Of a DNA stretch of 22,974 nucleotides, positions 5,555 to 13,772 are shown piece after piece. Under the pieces are notes generated by a model. That model was given only the letters and a program-made list of their open reading frames with translations. It ran no database searches and was not told the DNA's origin. The position numbers and the translations under genes are program-made. The stretch is from a virus, in IMG/VR virus record IMGVR_UViG_3300049259_000225, positions 1 through 22,974 of that record; one strand, given 5' to 3'. Numbering within the stretch: the stretch's first letter is position 1; each line of letters opens with the position of its first letter.

Positions 5555-8280
5555 CAGCCATTCATCCAGCATACGAAGCGTTTTTAAAGAGCAAGGTTCG
5601 ACTTGCCAACAATGATGGATTTGAGATCGATGATGCGTTGATCAATCCAGCATTGAAGCCACACAACCGGTTAATGGTAAAGTGGCTGATCAAAGGAGGT
5701 CGACGGGCGTGCTTCGCTAGGTTTGGATTACACAAGACTGTTACCCAGCTGGAAACGTTGCGAATAATTCTTGATCAAGTCGGCGGACGTGGACTTATTG
5801 TGTGCCCTTTGAACGTGCGTGTCGAATTCATTAACGACGCACTTAATATTTTGAAATGGAAAGTTCCACCGAAATTCATTCGAACGATCGAAGAAGCGGA
5901 CGAGACTGGAATATATATCACCAATTACGAAACCATCCGCGAGGGAAAACTTGATCCGCGATTATTCACAGTAGCGTCTCTTGATGAAGCTTCTATCCTC
6001 CGCGGATTCGGAGGCTCTAAAACATTTCGTGAATTCATGAGACTGTTCACCGGTGATGGCGGTCCTCTCGGAGATCGTAAAGGAACGCAACGTGTGAATT
6101 ACCGTTTTGTGGCCACGGCAACTCCATCGCCAAATGAATACATCGAACTGCTTGCCTATGCAGATTTCTTAGGCATCATGGATGTTAGCCAGGCAAAAAC
6201 AAGGTTCTTCAAAAGAGATTCAACGCACGCCGACAAACTCAAACTGTACCCACATAAGGAAGAAGAGTTTTGGTTATGGGTTGCGTCCTGGGCTTTGTTT
6301 GTTCAAAAGCCTTCCGATATCACTGGAAATGCAGAGGATGATATCGGCTACGAACTTGAAGAGCTAACGCCAACTTCAAAATGCATTCACTGGCACGAGA
6401 TAAAAACCGATCACTCCACGGCGGGAATGGAGAGGGACGGGCAATATCGGATGCTGAAAGATAACGCAGTAGGACTCGAGGGGTCTGCTCAGGAGAAACG
6501 TGAAAGCCTTCATCCACGCGTGGCAAAAGTTGTGGAGATACGCTCATTGTTTCCGAACGAGAATAAAATCATTTGGCACGATCTGGAAAGTGAGCGAGCT
6601 GCGATCGAGAAAGCGATACCTGGTTCTGTCAGTGTTTTCGGTTCACAGAAGTTAGAGGACCGGGAAGACATTATTGCTCGATTCACATTGGGAGAGATTG
6701 CTGATCTGAACGCAAAACCTTCCATGCTTGGTTCAGGATGTAATCTACAACGCTCATGCGGATGGGGAATATATACAGGCCTTGGTTTTAAGTTCAACGA
6801 GTTCATTCAATCACTCCATAGGATTTATCGATACGGAATGAAGCCAAATCGTTTTGGCGATGATCACATCCGAATAGACCTCATTCATACAACTGCCGAG
6901 AGACACATCGTCAAGCAATTAATTAGAAAGTGGAACCAACACAACGAACTGGTAAAACGCATGACAGAGATTATTAAAAAATATGGGTTGAACCACGTTG
7001 AAATGGCTCAACACTTGACGCGAAAGATGGGCATCGATCGAGTAGAAGTCAAAGGCTCAACATTCACCGCTGTTCAAACAGACAACGTACCAGAGGCTAA
7101 AAAGCTTGAAACAAATAGCATTGGGTTGATCTTGACCAGCTGGCCATTTGCAAATCAGTACGAATACTCGCCCAACTATGCAGACTTCGGACACAGTGAT
7201 AACACTGCAGAGTTTTTCCGACAAATGGATTTTTTAACGCCGGAGTTATTCCGCGCAATGATACCGGGACGCATTTACGCTTTGCATGTTAAAGACAGAA
7301 TTATTCCTGGAGGAATGAACGGGTTCGGCTTTCAAACTACTTACCCGTTCCATCTTGATTGCATCAACCACATGTGCAAACATGGCTTCGGTTATCTCGG
7401 AATGAAAACAATCGTGACCGATGTAGTCCGTGAAAACAATCAAACATACAGGCTCGGATGGACTGAACAGTGTAAGGACGGATCAAAGATGGGGGTCGGT
7501 ATGCCGGAATACCTCCTCCTCTTCAGGAAGCCACAAACTGATCAGTCAAAAGCATACAGTGATGTTCCTGTTATCAAGCTGAAGAAGATCTATAAACGAA
7601 TCGAGGACATTTCTGATCTCGAAGATCGCGCAATGCAACTTCGTGCAGCCGACATGGAGGCGGAAGAAATTTATAAATCTCTTGATTCAAAGGAAAGAGG
7701 TTACTGGAAAAATCCAGGAGGATACTCTCGCGCAAAATGGCAAGTGGACGCGCACGGATTCACTCGCAGCTCTGGCGATCGCTTACTCGCTCCGGAAGAG
7801 TGGTTACACCTTGAGCATGATCAAATCTTTCAACGCTTCAGAGATTGGTCACTGAACAATGTTTACAAGTTTGACTTTCACGTTGCCCTTGGCGAAACAC
7901 TCGAGGCCGCCGGAAAACTCCCTTCCGGATTCATGTTACTTCAGCCGCAAAGCTGGAGCGATGATGTCTGGACCGATATCACGCGAATGCTGACTCTTAA
8001 CGGGTCACAATGGAGTCTCGGAAAAGAAATGCACATATGCCCTTTTCAGTTAGACCTAGTCGGGCGTGTCATCGTGCAAATGAGCAACAGAGGTGACAAG
8101 ATACTTGATCCCTTCGCGGGACTGTTCACTGTTCCTAAGGTTGCTGTAGAGCTTGGCCGGTATGGCATAGGCTACGAATTAAATCCTGTTTCATTTCTCG
8201 ATGGTGTTCATTACTGCAAGACAGCAGAAATCGGAACAAACACCCTTACTCTATTTGACACTTTAAAAGAGGCAGTATGA
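5551..8280 (+). CDS. SNF2-type helicase fused to DNA methyltransferase (N6-adenine/N4-cytosine type)
   Basis: The 909-aa protein has two halves. Residues 1 to about 480 are an SNF2-like superfamily-2 helicase: Walker A-like FGLHKT at 58-63, DEAS at 145-148 (motif II), ATATP at 188-192 (motif III) and HRIYR at 423-427 (motif VI). About 520-909 is an N6/N4 methyltransferase with TSWPF at 529-533 in the place of the catalytic (D/N/S)PP(Y/F), and DPFAG at 853-857 as the SAM-binding motif. The order IV before I makes it circularly permuted, class-beta-like. I know this fusion from phages; it probably modifies phage DNA against host restriction. The residue before the Walker A Lys is His61, where Gly is expected. 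ATGA overlaps join it to both neighbours. Confidence 0.9.
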   Translation: MTAIHPAYEAFLKSKVRLANNDGFEIDDALINPALKPHNRLMVKWLIKGGRRACFARFGLHKTVTQLETLRIILDQVGGRGLIVCPLNVRVEFINDALNILKWKVPPKFIRTIEEADETGIYITNYETIREGKLDPRLFTVASLDEASILRGFGGSKTFREFMRLFTGDGGPLGDRKGTQRVNYRFVATATPSPNEYIELLAYADFLGIMDVSQAKTRFFKRDSTHADKLKLYPHKEEEFWLWVASWALFVQKPSDITGNAEDDIGYELEELTPTSKCIHWHEIKTDHSTAGMERDGQYRMLKDNAVGLEGSAQEKRESLHPRVAKVVEIRSLFPNENKIIWHDLESERAAIEKAIPGSVSVFGSQKLEDREDIIARFTLGEIADLNAKPSMLGSGCNLQRSCGWGIYTGLGFKFNEFIQSLHRIYRYGMKPNRFGDDHIRIDLIHTTAERHIVKQLIRKWNQHNELVKRMTEIIKKYGLNHVEMAQHLTRKMGIDRVEVKGSTFTAVQTDNVPEAKKLETNSIGLILTSWPFANQYEYSPNYADFGHSDNTAEFFRQMDFLTPELFRAMIPGRIYALHVKDRIIPGGMNGFGFQTTYPFHLDCINHMCKHGFGYLGMKTIVTDVVRENNQTYRLGWTEQCKDGSKMGVGMPEYLLLFRKPQTDQSKAYSDVPVIKLKKIYKRIEDISDLEDRAMQLRAADMEAEEIYKSLDSKERGYWKNPGGYSRAKWQVDAHGFTRSSGDRLLAPEEWLHLEHDQIFQRFRDWSLNNVYKFDFHVALGETLEAAGKLPSGFMLLQPQSWSDDVWTDITRMLTLNGSQWSLGKEMHICPFQLDLVGRVIVQMSNRGDKILDPFAGLFTVPKVAVELGRYGIGYELNPVSFLDGVHYCKTAEIGTNTLTLFDTLKEAV

Positions 8281-8510
8281 GCAGATTAAAATCAACTGTA
8301 AAGGTGAATTACTCTTCAGCGATCGGCGGGGCACAGGTTCGCGAAGAAATGAGAAGATCTTATCGATTTGTCTTCAGCAGCAACATACGCGACTGGCAAT
8401 TTACCGACACACAGTTCGGAAGAAACAGAAGGAAGGCATATGAAAACGAATTGCGATCGATAATGAAGCTGGAGAAGCCGGAAACCAACAACGTGAAAAA
8501 AGCAGCATGA
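8277..8510 (+). CDS. 77-aa basic protein between two methyltransferase genes
   Basis: A short basic protein, largely helical (YRFVFSSNIRDWQFTD, GRNRRKAYENELRSIM), with no recognised domain. It is overlapped on both sides by ATGA junctions (8277-8280 and 8507-8510), so it is translated with the helicase-methylase and the C5 methyltransferase. It could be a subunit or specificity cofactor of one of these enzymes, but only location supports that. Confidence 0.6.
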   Translation: MSRLKSTVKVNYSSAIGGAQVREEMRRSYRFVFSSNIRDWQFTDTQFGRNRRKAYENELRSIMKLEKPETNNVKKAA

Positions 8511-10567
8511 AAGTCGAACTACAAAATATTGATTTACTACAGTACATAGTCATCGACTTGTTTTGCGGGGCAGGGGGAACAACAACAGGGTTTGAACTTG
8601 CAGAGTTAACGCTCGATGAGAAACTGGCAGCTGGCTTACCTAAGAATAGTCGGATATCGAAAGTCGTTGCTTGTGTCAACCACGATCCTATAGCAATCAA
8701 ATCTCATTGGGAAAACCATCCAGAGGTTGAACACTTTGAAGAAGATATAACCACCATGTATGGTTCCATCTTCCACTACCGTGATCAGGACAATGCTAAA
8801 AAAGGAATTTGGTTTAAGTCGTCTCAGATCATACGCCTTCAGCGACTCGTCGATTTGTACAAAGCATTTTATCCAGAGGCGAAAATTATTCTTTGGGCTT
8901 CATTAGAGTGCACCAATTTCAGCAAAGCAAAAGGTGGAAAGCCGCGGGACGCTGACAGTAGAACTTTAGCTGATCACCTCCACCCATATATTTTAGCGAT
9001 CGATCCAGACTACATCAAAATTGAAAATGTAGTTGAGTTTATGAGTTGGGGTCCGCTGGATGACAAAGGCAAACCGATCAGCAGAAAGAACGGCCAGGAT
9101 TGGCTCCGTTGGAGAAAGATGGTGTGTGAGCTTGGTTATCGTGACGAGTGGAGAGAATTAAACTCAGCCGATTTCGGAGCGCTCACTTCACGCAACAGAC
9201 TTTTCGGATGTTTCGCGAAGCATGATCTTCCGATCGTCTGGCCGGAACCAACGCACTCTAAGAATCCTGAAAAGACATCGATTTACAATCCTCTTCTAAA
9301 ATGGGAGCCGGTAAAAAAAGCATTGGATTTTTCGGACGAAGGCAATTCAGTTTTCAATCGCAAGAAGGCGCTTTCCACAAAAACGATGCAACGTCTGTTC
9401 ATGGGGTGTGTAAAACATATCGCAGGCGGGAAAGAGAATTACATCAAGGCTCATAACTTCATCAGCAAATATTTTTCAGGAAGACCACAGGATAAGAACA
9501 TTTCAATTGAAGGCCCTGCCGGCGTGATCAAATGCAAGGACAGCCAAGCGTTGGTATTCATAACAAAGTGGAATAGCAATGACAAAATCAACGGTGGTCA
9601 TTCTGGACATTCTGTAAACGAGCCCGCTCCAGTTGTTTCAACTCAAAATAGGCTTGGAGTTGCTTTCATCACTAAAGCGTTCTCTTCCAACTCAAACAAA
9701 AGCGTCAACGCTGGATCTTCAGTAGAAGAATCAGGGCCAACTGTCACAAGTCAGAACAGGCTGGGACTGGCTCAAGCTTGTTTCATTTCTCGATATAACG
9801 GAGTCAACGGAGGAAAGCACGATAACTCACATGGAGTAGAAGGTCCGCTCGGAGCATTGGGTACAGGTGACAACCATGCAAAAGTCACAGCGGATTTCAT
9901 ACAACTGTACTATAGTCAAGGTGGTCAACATACAAGCATAGACGAACCTGCCGGAACAATTCCGACAAAGGATCGAATGGCAAAAGTTCAAGCTGAGTTC
10001 TTCATCGATAAGCAATTCTCCGGTGATGATAATCATCAATCGGTGAACCAGCCAGCAGGATCCATTCTTCCGAACGATAAGCACAATTTAATCAAGGCGG
10101 AAAAATGGTTGATGGATACGAACTACAACAACGTAGGCTCATCACTTGATCAACCATCGCCAGTCATCACTGCAGATAGACACCACCATTATATTATCAA
10201 TCCATCATGGGGTGGAAATTCTGGATCAGTTGATCAGCCGTGTCACGTAGTAATTGCTCGACAGGACAAAGCGCCATTGTATTTAATAACGTGCAAACAA
10301 GGCGCAGTCGCGGTTCCGGTTTATGATGGCGACTGTGAATGGACTGTCAAGTTAAAAGAATTCATGGCCCTTTACGGAATCGCTGATATCAAGATGCGAA
10401 TGCTGAAGGTCCTGGAATTAAAACTCATCCAAGGGTTTCCAGGTGACTACGTCCTCCGCGGTAATCAAACTGATCAAAAGAAATGTATCGGCAACGCTGT
10501 TCACCCTTACGTTCCGAAAAACTGGATAAAAGCTTTCTCTTATAAATCTCTAAAACTAGCTGCATAA
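8507..10567 (+). CDS. C5-cytosine DNA methyltransferase with repeat-rich recognition region
   Basis: The 686-aa enzyme transfers a methyl group from SAM to cytosine C5. Motif I is IDLFCGAGG (residues 16-24). Motif IV holds the catalytic Cys135 in LECTNFS, in place of the usual PCQ-type sequence. Motif VI is ENV at 173-175. Motif VIII is TSRNRLF with Arg229 and Arg231. Motif IX/X is IQGFP around 641-645 and GNAVHP from 662. About 280 residues (318-595) between VIII and IX are eight diverged repeats. It is much longer than a typical 330-450-aa C5 enzyme. It probably methylates phage DNA to evade restriction. Its TAA overlaps the next ATG (TAATG). Confidence 0.92.
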   Translation: MKVELQNIDLLQYIVIDLFCGAGGTTTGFELAELTLDEKLAAGLPKNSRISKVVACVNHDPIAIKSHWENHPEVEHFEEDITTMYGSIFHYRDQDNAKKGIWFKSSQIIRLQRLVDLYKAFYPEAKIILWASLECTNFSKAKGGKPRDADSRTLADHLHPYILAIDPDYIKIENVVEFMSWGPLDDKGKPISRKNGQDWLRWRKMVCELGYRDEWRELNSADFGALTSRNRLFGCFAKHDLPIVWPEPTHSKNPEKTSIYNPLLKWEPVKKALDFSDEGNSVFNRKKALSTKTMQRLFMGCVKHIAGGKENYIKAHNFISKYFSGRPQDKNISIEGPAGVIKCKDSQALVFITKWNSNDKINGGHSGHSVNEPAPVVSTQNRLGVAFITKAFSSNSNKSVNAGSSVEESGPTVTSQNRLGLAQACFISRYNGVNGGKHDNSHGVEGPLGALGTGDNHAKVTADFIQLYYSQGGQHTSIDEPAGTIPTKDRMAKVQAEFFIDKQFSGDDNHQSVNQPAGSILPNDKHNLIKAEKWLMDTNYNNVGSSLDQPSPVITADRHHHYIINPSWGGNSGSVDQPCHVVIARQDKAPLYLITCKQGAVAVPVYDGDCEWTVKLKEFMALYGIADIKMRMLKVLELKLIQGFPGDYVLRGNQTDQKKCIGNAVHPYVPKNWIKAFSYKSLKLAA
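9458..10291 (+). repeat. Eight diverged protein repeats in the C5 methyltransferase
   Basis: Each unit is about 30-40 residues and begins with an aromatic-rich strand (FISKYFSG, FITKWNSN, FITKAFSS, FISRYNGV, FIQLYYSQ, FFIDKQFSG, WLMDTNYN, NPSWGGN). It then has a (S/G)(I/V)(D/N/E)(E/Q)PxxxI core and a (T/S)xxx(R/D/K)-type end (PTKDRMAKV, STQNRLGVA, TADRHHHYI). The DNA is too diverged to be a recent duplication. The block sits where C5 enzymes carry their target-recognition domain. Confidence 0.75.
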
Positions 10568-11355
10568 TGGCCTTAACATCTAAGATACAATGGACCGATG
10601 CAACGTGGAATATTGCCCGCGGATGCACGAAGGTTGACGAAGACTGTAAGTTCTGTTACATGTATCGCGAGAGCATGAACGGTACCAGGTACGAGCCTAA
10701 GAATGTCACGCGAACAAAAACGGTTTTCAATCTTCCGTTAAAGTTGTCAACACCGTCGAAGATCTTCGCCTCCTCGCTAACGGATTTTTTCCATGAAGAG
10801 TGTGATGCTTTCCGGCATGAGGCATGGGCCATCATCAAGAAGTGTCCACAGCATACTTTCCAGATTCTAACGAAGAGAATCGATAGAGCAAGAAATCATT
10901 TACCTGCTTTATGGCAGGACGGATGGAAAAACGTTTGGATGGGAACGTCGATTGGTAGTCAGGCTTCAACTCACAGGATGGTTGACCTGGTTGTTGGCAT
11001 AACTGCAAAAATTAAGTTTCTGTCGTTGGAGCCCTTGCGCGGACCAATTGATCTCAACGCGGTCACATGGCAGGCACCTTCAATGCCGAATGTAGACTTC
11101 CAAGTCTTAGGCGGAATCCACTGGGTAATTGTCGGAGGGGAGTCAGGAAACAACATTGGGCAGTATCGATACCGCGAATGCAAAATCGAATGGATAGAAA
11201 TGATCATTGATCAATGTCAGCGTGCAGGTATCCCGGTTTTTGTCAAACAACTCGGAACTCATTTAGCAAAGCAGCTCAAGCTCTCCGATCGCCACGGAGG
11301 CAACATCGATGAGTGGCCACAACATCTTCAAATCCGAGAATTCCCACGAGTATGA
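10567..11355 (+). CDS. DUF5131 (phage Gp37/Gp68-type) protein with Cys cluster, radical-SAM-like
   Basis: The 262-aa protein starts SKIQWTDATWNIARGC and has Cys20, Cys27 and Cys30 (CX6CX2C, then Tyr), the DUF5131 hallmark. Other family segments are KIFASSLTDFF, FQILTKR, NVWMGTSI, FLSLEPLRGPI, WVIVGGESG and IPVFVKQLG. The family resembles radical-SAM enzymes in its TIM-barrel pattern and Cys cluster, but the spacing differs from canonical CX3CX2C and the reaction is not established. It is coupled to the C5 methyltransferase by TAATG. A role in further modifying a DNA base or nucleotide is inferred. Length is normal for the family. Confidence 0.85.
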   Translation: MALTSKIQWTDATWNIARGCTKVDEDCKFCYMYRESMNGTRYEPKNVTRTKTVFNLPLKLSTPSKIFASSLTDFFHEECDAFRHEAWAIIKKCPQHTFQILTKRIDRARNHLPALWQDGWKNVWMGTSIGSQASTHRMVDLVVGITAKIKFLSLEPLRGPIDLNAVTWQAPSMPNVDFQVLGGIHWVIVGGESGNNIGQYRYRECKIEWIEMIIDQCQRAGIPVFVKQLGTHLAKQLKLSDRHGGNIDEWPQHLQIREFPRV

Positions 11356-11444
11356 TGAAGCCAGGCGATAAAAGAATCATCAATGAAATCGAATGTCATT
11401 CTACTACTACGACAGAGATGTTCCTGTTTTCGAGTACTACATAA
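11352..11444 (+). CDS. 30-aa ORF coupled to DUF5131 gene (possible N-terminal half of a split gene)
   Basis: Its ATG overlaps the DUF5131 stop as ATGA at 11352. The peptide begins MMKPGDKRIINEIEC and then becomes Thr-rich (HSTTTTEMFLFSSTT), which looks out of frame. A shift of -1 at about 11399 would join it to the next small ORF (11393-11521). It may be the front part of a broken 56-aa gene. Confidence 0.35.
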   Translation: MMKPGDKRIINEIECHSTTTTEMFLFSSTT

Positions 11445-11521
11445 AAATGGAAGACGGATCGATGAAGCAGTTTTTACATAGGGACAATACGCTGAAAATT
11501 CAGGAGGTGAGTAATGGCTAA
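11393..11521 (+). CDS. 42-aa small protein, or C-terminal half of a frameshifted gene
   Basis: ATG at 11393 opens a frame ending at 11521. The peptide MSFYYYDRDVPVFEYYIKME then GSMKQFLHRDNTLKIQEVSNG has a convincing strand-turn-strand composition, better than the overlapping 30-aa ORF. No Shine-Dalgarno sequence precedes it, so a joined reading with 11352-11398 by a -1 shift is attractive. I see no classical slippery heptamer. Its end overlaps the next start by 8 bp. Confidence 0.4.
   Translation: MSFYYYDRDVPVFEYYIKMEDGSMKQFLHRDNTLKIQEVSNG
11502..11510 (+). promoter_or_regulatory. Strong Shine-Dalgarno site for the 73-aa gene
   Basis: AGGAGGTGA ends three bases before the ATG at 11514. It is fully complementary to the 16S tail, whereas genes before 11500 lack such a site. 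It decides the start of the downstream gene. Confidence 0.7.
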
Positions 11522-11735
11522 GCGAAAAAATAAAAAGCCGGAGCATCAGTTCCAATTATTTGGATTCATGAAGCCTAAGACAAAAATAAAGCTGAAGGCT
11601 GCGATGCTAATCAAGGCACGCGAGGACATGAAGAAAGGCGATCATCAATCAACGTTACAGGTCCTCCGCCACATCAACGATCAGCTGGAAAGGTTCGAGG
11701 AGAGTATTCAGGTAAAAGGGGTGCAGCATGGCTAA
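11514..11735 (+). CDS. 73-aa basic protein
   Basis: The start is fixed by the strong Shine-Dalgarno site just upstream. The N-terminus is extremely basic (AKRKNKKPEHQFQLFGFMKP, then KTKIKLKAAMLIK). The C-terminal half is an amphipathic helix (LQVLRHINDQLERFEESIQ). No domain recognised; nucleic-acid or protein binding would suit the composition. It overlaps the DUF4406 gene by 8 bp. Confidence 0.6.
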   Translation: MAKRKNKKPEHQFQLFGFMKPKTKIKLKAAMLIKAREDMKKGDHQSTLQVLRHINDQLERFEESIQVKGVQHG

Positions 11736-12087
11736 GAAAAGGATTTATATATCCGGTGGAATTACTGGACTTCCATTGCAAGATGTGGAGAAGTGTTTCA
11801 ACTACGCTGAATTGATTCTCAATACTAAAGGTTGGTGTGCTGTCAATCCAATGAAATTGAATCTTCCGAAGAGCCAGAAAAAGACATGGGAGAATTTCAT
11901 GATCAATGATCTAAAGGCATTGATACCCTGTCATGCTATATACATGCTGAGAGATTGGCAAAAATCCAATGGTGCCAGGATTGAACACGCGTTCGCCATA
12001 GCCATGAATAAGACTGTGTATTATCATTCAGACGTTCCGACAGTAGAGCATTTACTTTTTTTAGAAAGGGAGGTGAGCAATGGCTAG
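11728..12087 (+). CDS. DUF4406 nucleoside 2-deoxyribosyltransferase-like protein
   Basis: The 119-aa protein begins KRIYISGGITGLP, the beta-strand and Gly/Thr loop that opens DUF4406 and nucleoside deoxyribosyltransferases. It has WENFMINDLKALIPCHAIYM and then NGARIEHAFAIAM, where Glu86 matches the catalytic Glu position. It ends with a strand VYYHSD. Members cleave or transfer N-glycosidic bonds of deoxynucleosides or nucleotides, or are only fold relatives. Placed after three DNA-modification genes, it may process modified nucleotides or host nucleotides; this is inference. It is coupled to both neighbours by short overlaps. Confidence 0.75.
   Translation: MAKKRIYISGGITGLPLQDVEKCFNYAELILNTKGWCAVNPMKLNLPKSQKKTWENFMINDLKALIPCHAIYMLRDWQKSNGARIEHAFAIAMNKTVYYHSDVPTVEHLLFLEREVSNG
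12068..12076 (+). promoter_or_regulatory. Strong Shine-Dalgarno site for the replication gene
   Basis: GGGAGGTGA ends three bases before the ATG at 12080. The whole block through GGCTA repeats the one at 11502-11520 with two changes, so both genes carry the same translation-start cassette. Confidence 0.7.
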
Positions 12088-13021
12088 GCCTCAACGAAAT
12101 GATGTTGACTACTTTCCCTTCTATTGTAAGCAGGGCGCAACTACAGAGTATGTAGAAAGTGCCTATGGAAATGACGGGTTTGCAGTTTGGGTCAAGATAC
12201 TCCGTGAACTTGCAACGACTAATTATCATTTTCTGAATCTAGCCGATCGAAAGAAGGTGATGACGTTCGTCGCAAAGTGCAAGGTTACCGAAGAACTATT
12301 ATTCAAAATCATTACTGACTTAGTTGAACTTGGAGAGTTTGATGCCGAGTTGTGGAACGAGAATAAAGTTGTTTGGGGTTCAAAGTTCACCGACTCTATC
12401 GAGGACGCTTATAAGAAGCGAATAAATAAAATATTCAAAAAGGATGAAGTTATACAGGTGCTTGTTGGTTTAGGGGTACGGAAACCTAATAACATCATCC
12501 TTTCAGTGTCCGGTTATCCCCAAAGTAAAGTAGAGGAAAGTAAAGTAGAGAATACTAGAGAAGAAGTTTCTCGCGTAACCGTGGGTGAAAAATCAGATGT
12601 TGAATTGTTAAATGATTTTGTTCCAAGTGTTTCACGTGAAGCTGAAGATTTGAAGGATGCCATTTGCGATTACTTCGATGTTAAAAAAATTCTGACGTCA
12701 AGACATTATGCCGAGATCGACTGCTTTGTTGAGACGATTCGACATCGAAATGAATTACCCATAGTTGCTTCAGCACTTAAAAACTATGTGGCCTACAAAG
12801 CCAGATCACAAGAACAAAAACATGGCTTTCAGAAATGGATAGGCAGTCATGGAGAGCATTACAATGACGGAATTTGGTTTACAACTGATTGGGAAAAGAA
12901 ACTTAAAAATTATGAGCGCCAAGGCTTTAATGGAATTAATGGAACAAATAGTACCCACCAAGTCGCAGGAACAGATTATACCGGAAGTGGACTTAAACAA
13001 ACTACCGGAATTGACTTCTGA
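12080..13021 (+). CDS. Replication-initiation-like protein, DUF4373 (Lin1244/Lin1753) type
   Basis: The 313-aa protein starts MARPQRNDVDYFPFYCKQGA, the hallmark of DUF4373 proteins (xKDxxYFPHD), and continues with YGNDGFAVWVKILRELAT, which fits the winged-helix domain (about 10-110) seen in phage replication proteins. A Ser/Glu-rich linker (about 150-200) follows. The C-terminal domain (about 200-285: DAICDYFDVKK, HRNELPIVASALKNYVAYK, GSHGEHYNDGIWFTTDWEKK) resembles the DnaD/replisome-organiser type. The last 30 residues are a Gly/Asn/Thr-rich tail. It probably binds the phage origin and recruits the helicase loader encoded next. Confidence 0.8.
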   Translation: MARPQRNDVDYFPFYCKQGATTEYVESAYGNDGFAVWVKILRELATTNYHFLNLADRKKVMTFVAKCKVTEELLFKIITDLVELGEFDAELWNENKVVWGSKFTDSIEDAYKKRINKIFKKDEVIQVLVGLGVRKPNNIILSVSGYPQSKVEESKVENTREEVSRVTVGEKSDVELLNDFVPSVSREAEDLKDAICDYFDVKKILTSRHYAEIDCFVETIRHRNELPIVASALKNYVAYKARSQEQKHGFQKWIGSHGEHYNDGIWFTTDWEKKLKNYERQGFNGINGTNSTHQVAGTDYTGSGLKQTTGIDF

Positions 13022-13772
13022 GGAAGAACGCAAGGCAATTCTCGACGCGCGGAAATCAAAATACGCGGCGATCGAGCTGGAACGTACACGAAAGGAATAT
13101 TGGGAGAAGCTGACCAAAGAAACTCCGGCACCAAACTTCACCGCGGAACAACTTAGGAACAAACTCGCGGCTTCAATCACGGTTGATCAAAAGAGATTTG
13201 TGATTGACAGCGATAATAAGGCAATCGTCAACGCACTTTGTCTCTATTTCTCCAATGATCCACGCCTGTTGGAGTATGGTCTGTCGCATGACAAAGGGTT
13301 GTTGATCATGGGTGGAAAGGGTGTCGGAAAAACGCATTTAATGAGCTTCTTTTTCAAAAATCGGAAGGCCAGTTACGTGATGGCGCCATGTGTTGAAATT
13401 GAAAACAAATGGCGGAAATCGGAGCCAGACAAAGGAGATCCTGACTTCGTCGAATATTATTCGAATTTGATACCATGTGCTATCAATTCCGATCCTTTCG
13501 GCCATCAGCAGATTGGTGTTTGCTTTGATGATCTCGGAACGGAGACAATTCCAGCGGTTAGGTACGGAGAAAAGAAAAACATCCTTCAGGAGATTGTCCA
13601 AACCCGATACAGCAACAAAAATTTTATTCACTTCGCCTTGACACATGCGACAACGAATTTGAACGAAGATGGGATTAGTGAAAAATATGGCGATCGCGTT
13701 CTTGATCGCCTCCATGAGATGTGTAACATTTTAGTTTTTCCAAATAACGCTAAATCAAGGAGGAGAGAATGA
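12912..13772 (+). CDS. DnaC/IstB-like AAA ATPase, helicase loader
   Basis: With the start at 12912 the protein has 286 aa. Walker A is GGKGVGKTHL (residues 134-143), Walker B is VCFDDLGTE (D206, D207), sensor-like ATTNL and an arginine-finger-like DRVLDRL follow. These make it a DnaC-like loader that places the host DnaB-type helicase on the phage origin. The start is uncertain: the frame is open to ATG 12849 and other ATGs lie at 12930 and 12939. All overlap the previous gene, because no ATG follows 13021 before the Walker A. The last codons (KSRRRE) precede an ATGA overlap. The N-terminal 100 residues are helical and may bind the partner initiator. Confidence 0.85.
   Translation: MSAKALMELMEQIVPTKSQEQIIPEVDLNKLPELTSEEERKAILDARKSKYAAIELERTRKEYWEKLTKETPAPNFTAEQLRNKLAASITVDQKRFVIDSDNKAIVNALCLYFSNDPRLLEYGLSHDKGLLIMGGKGVGKTHLMSFFFKNRKASYVMAPCVEIENKWRKSEPDKGDPDFVEYYSNLIPCAINSDPFGHQQIGVCFDDLGTETIPAVRYGEKKNILQEIVQTRYSNKNFIHFALTHATTNLNEDGISEKYGDRVLDRLHEMCNILVFPNNAKSRRRE

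Noticed and set aside
12806-13180. Minus-strand 124-aa frame opposite the replication-gene junction
   Set aside because: Ser/Phe-rich peptide typical of antisense to Lys/Glu coding; the plus strand here carries two supported genes.
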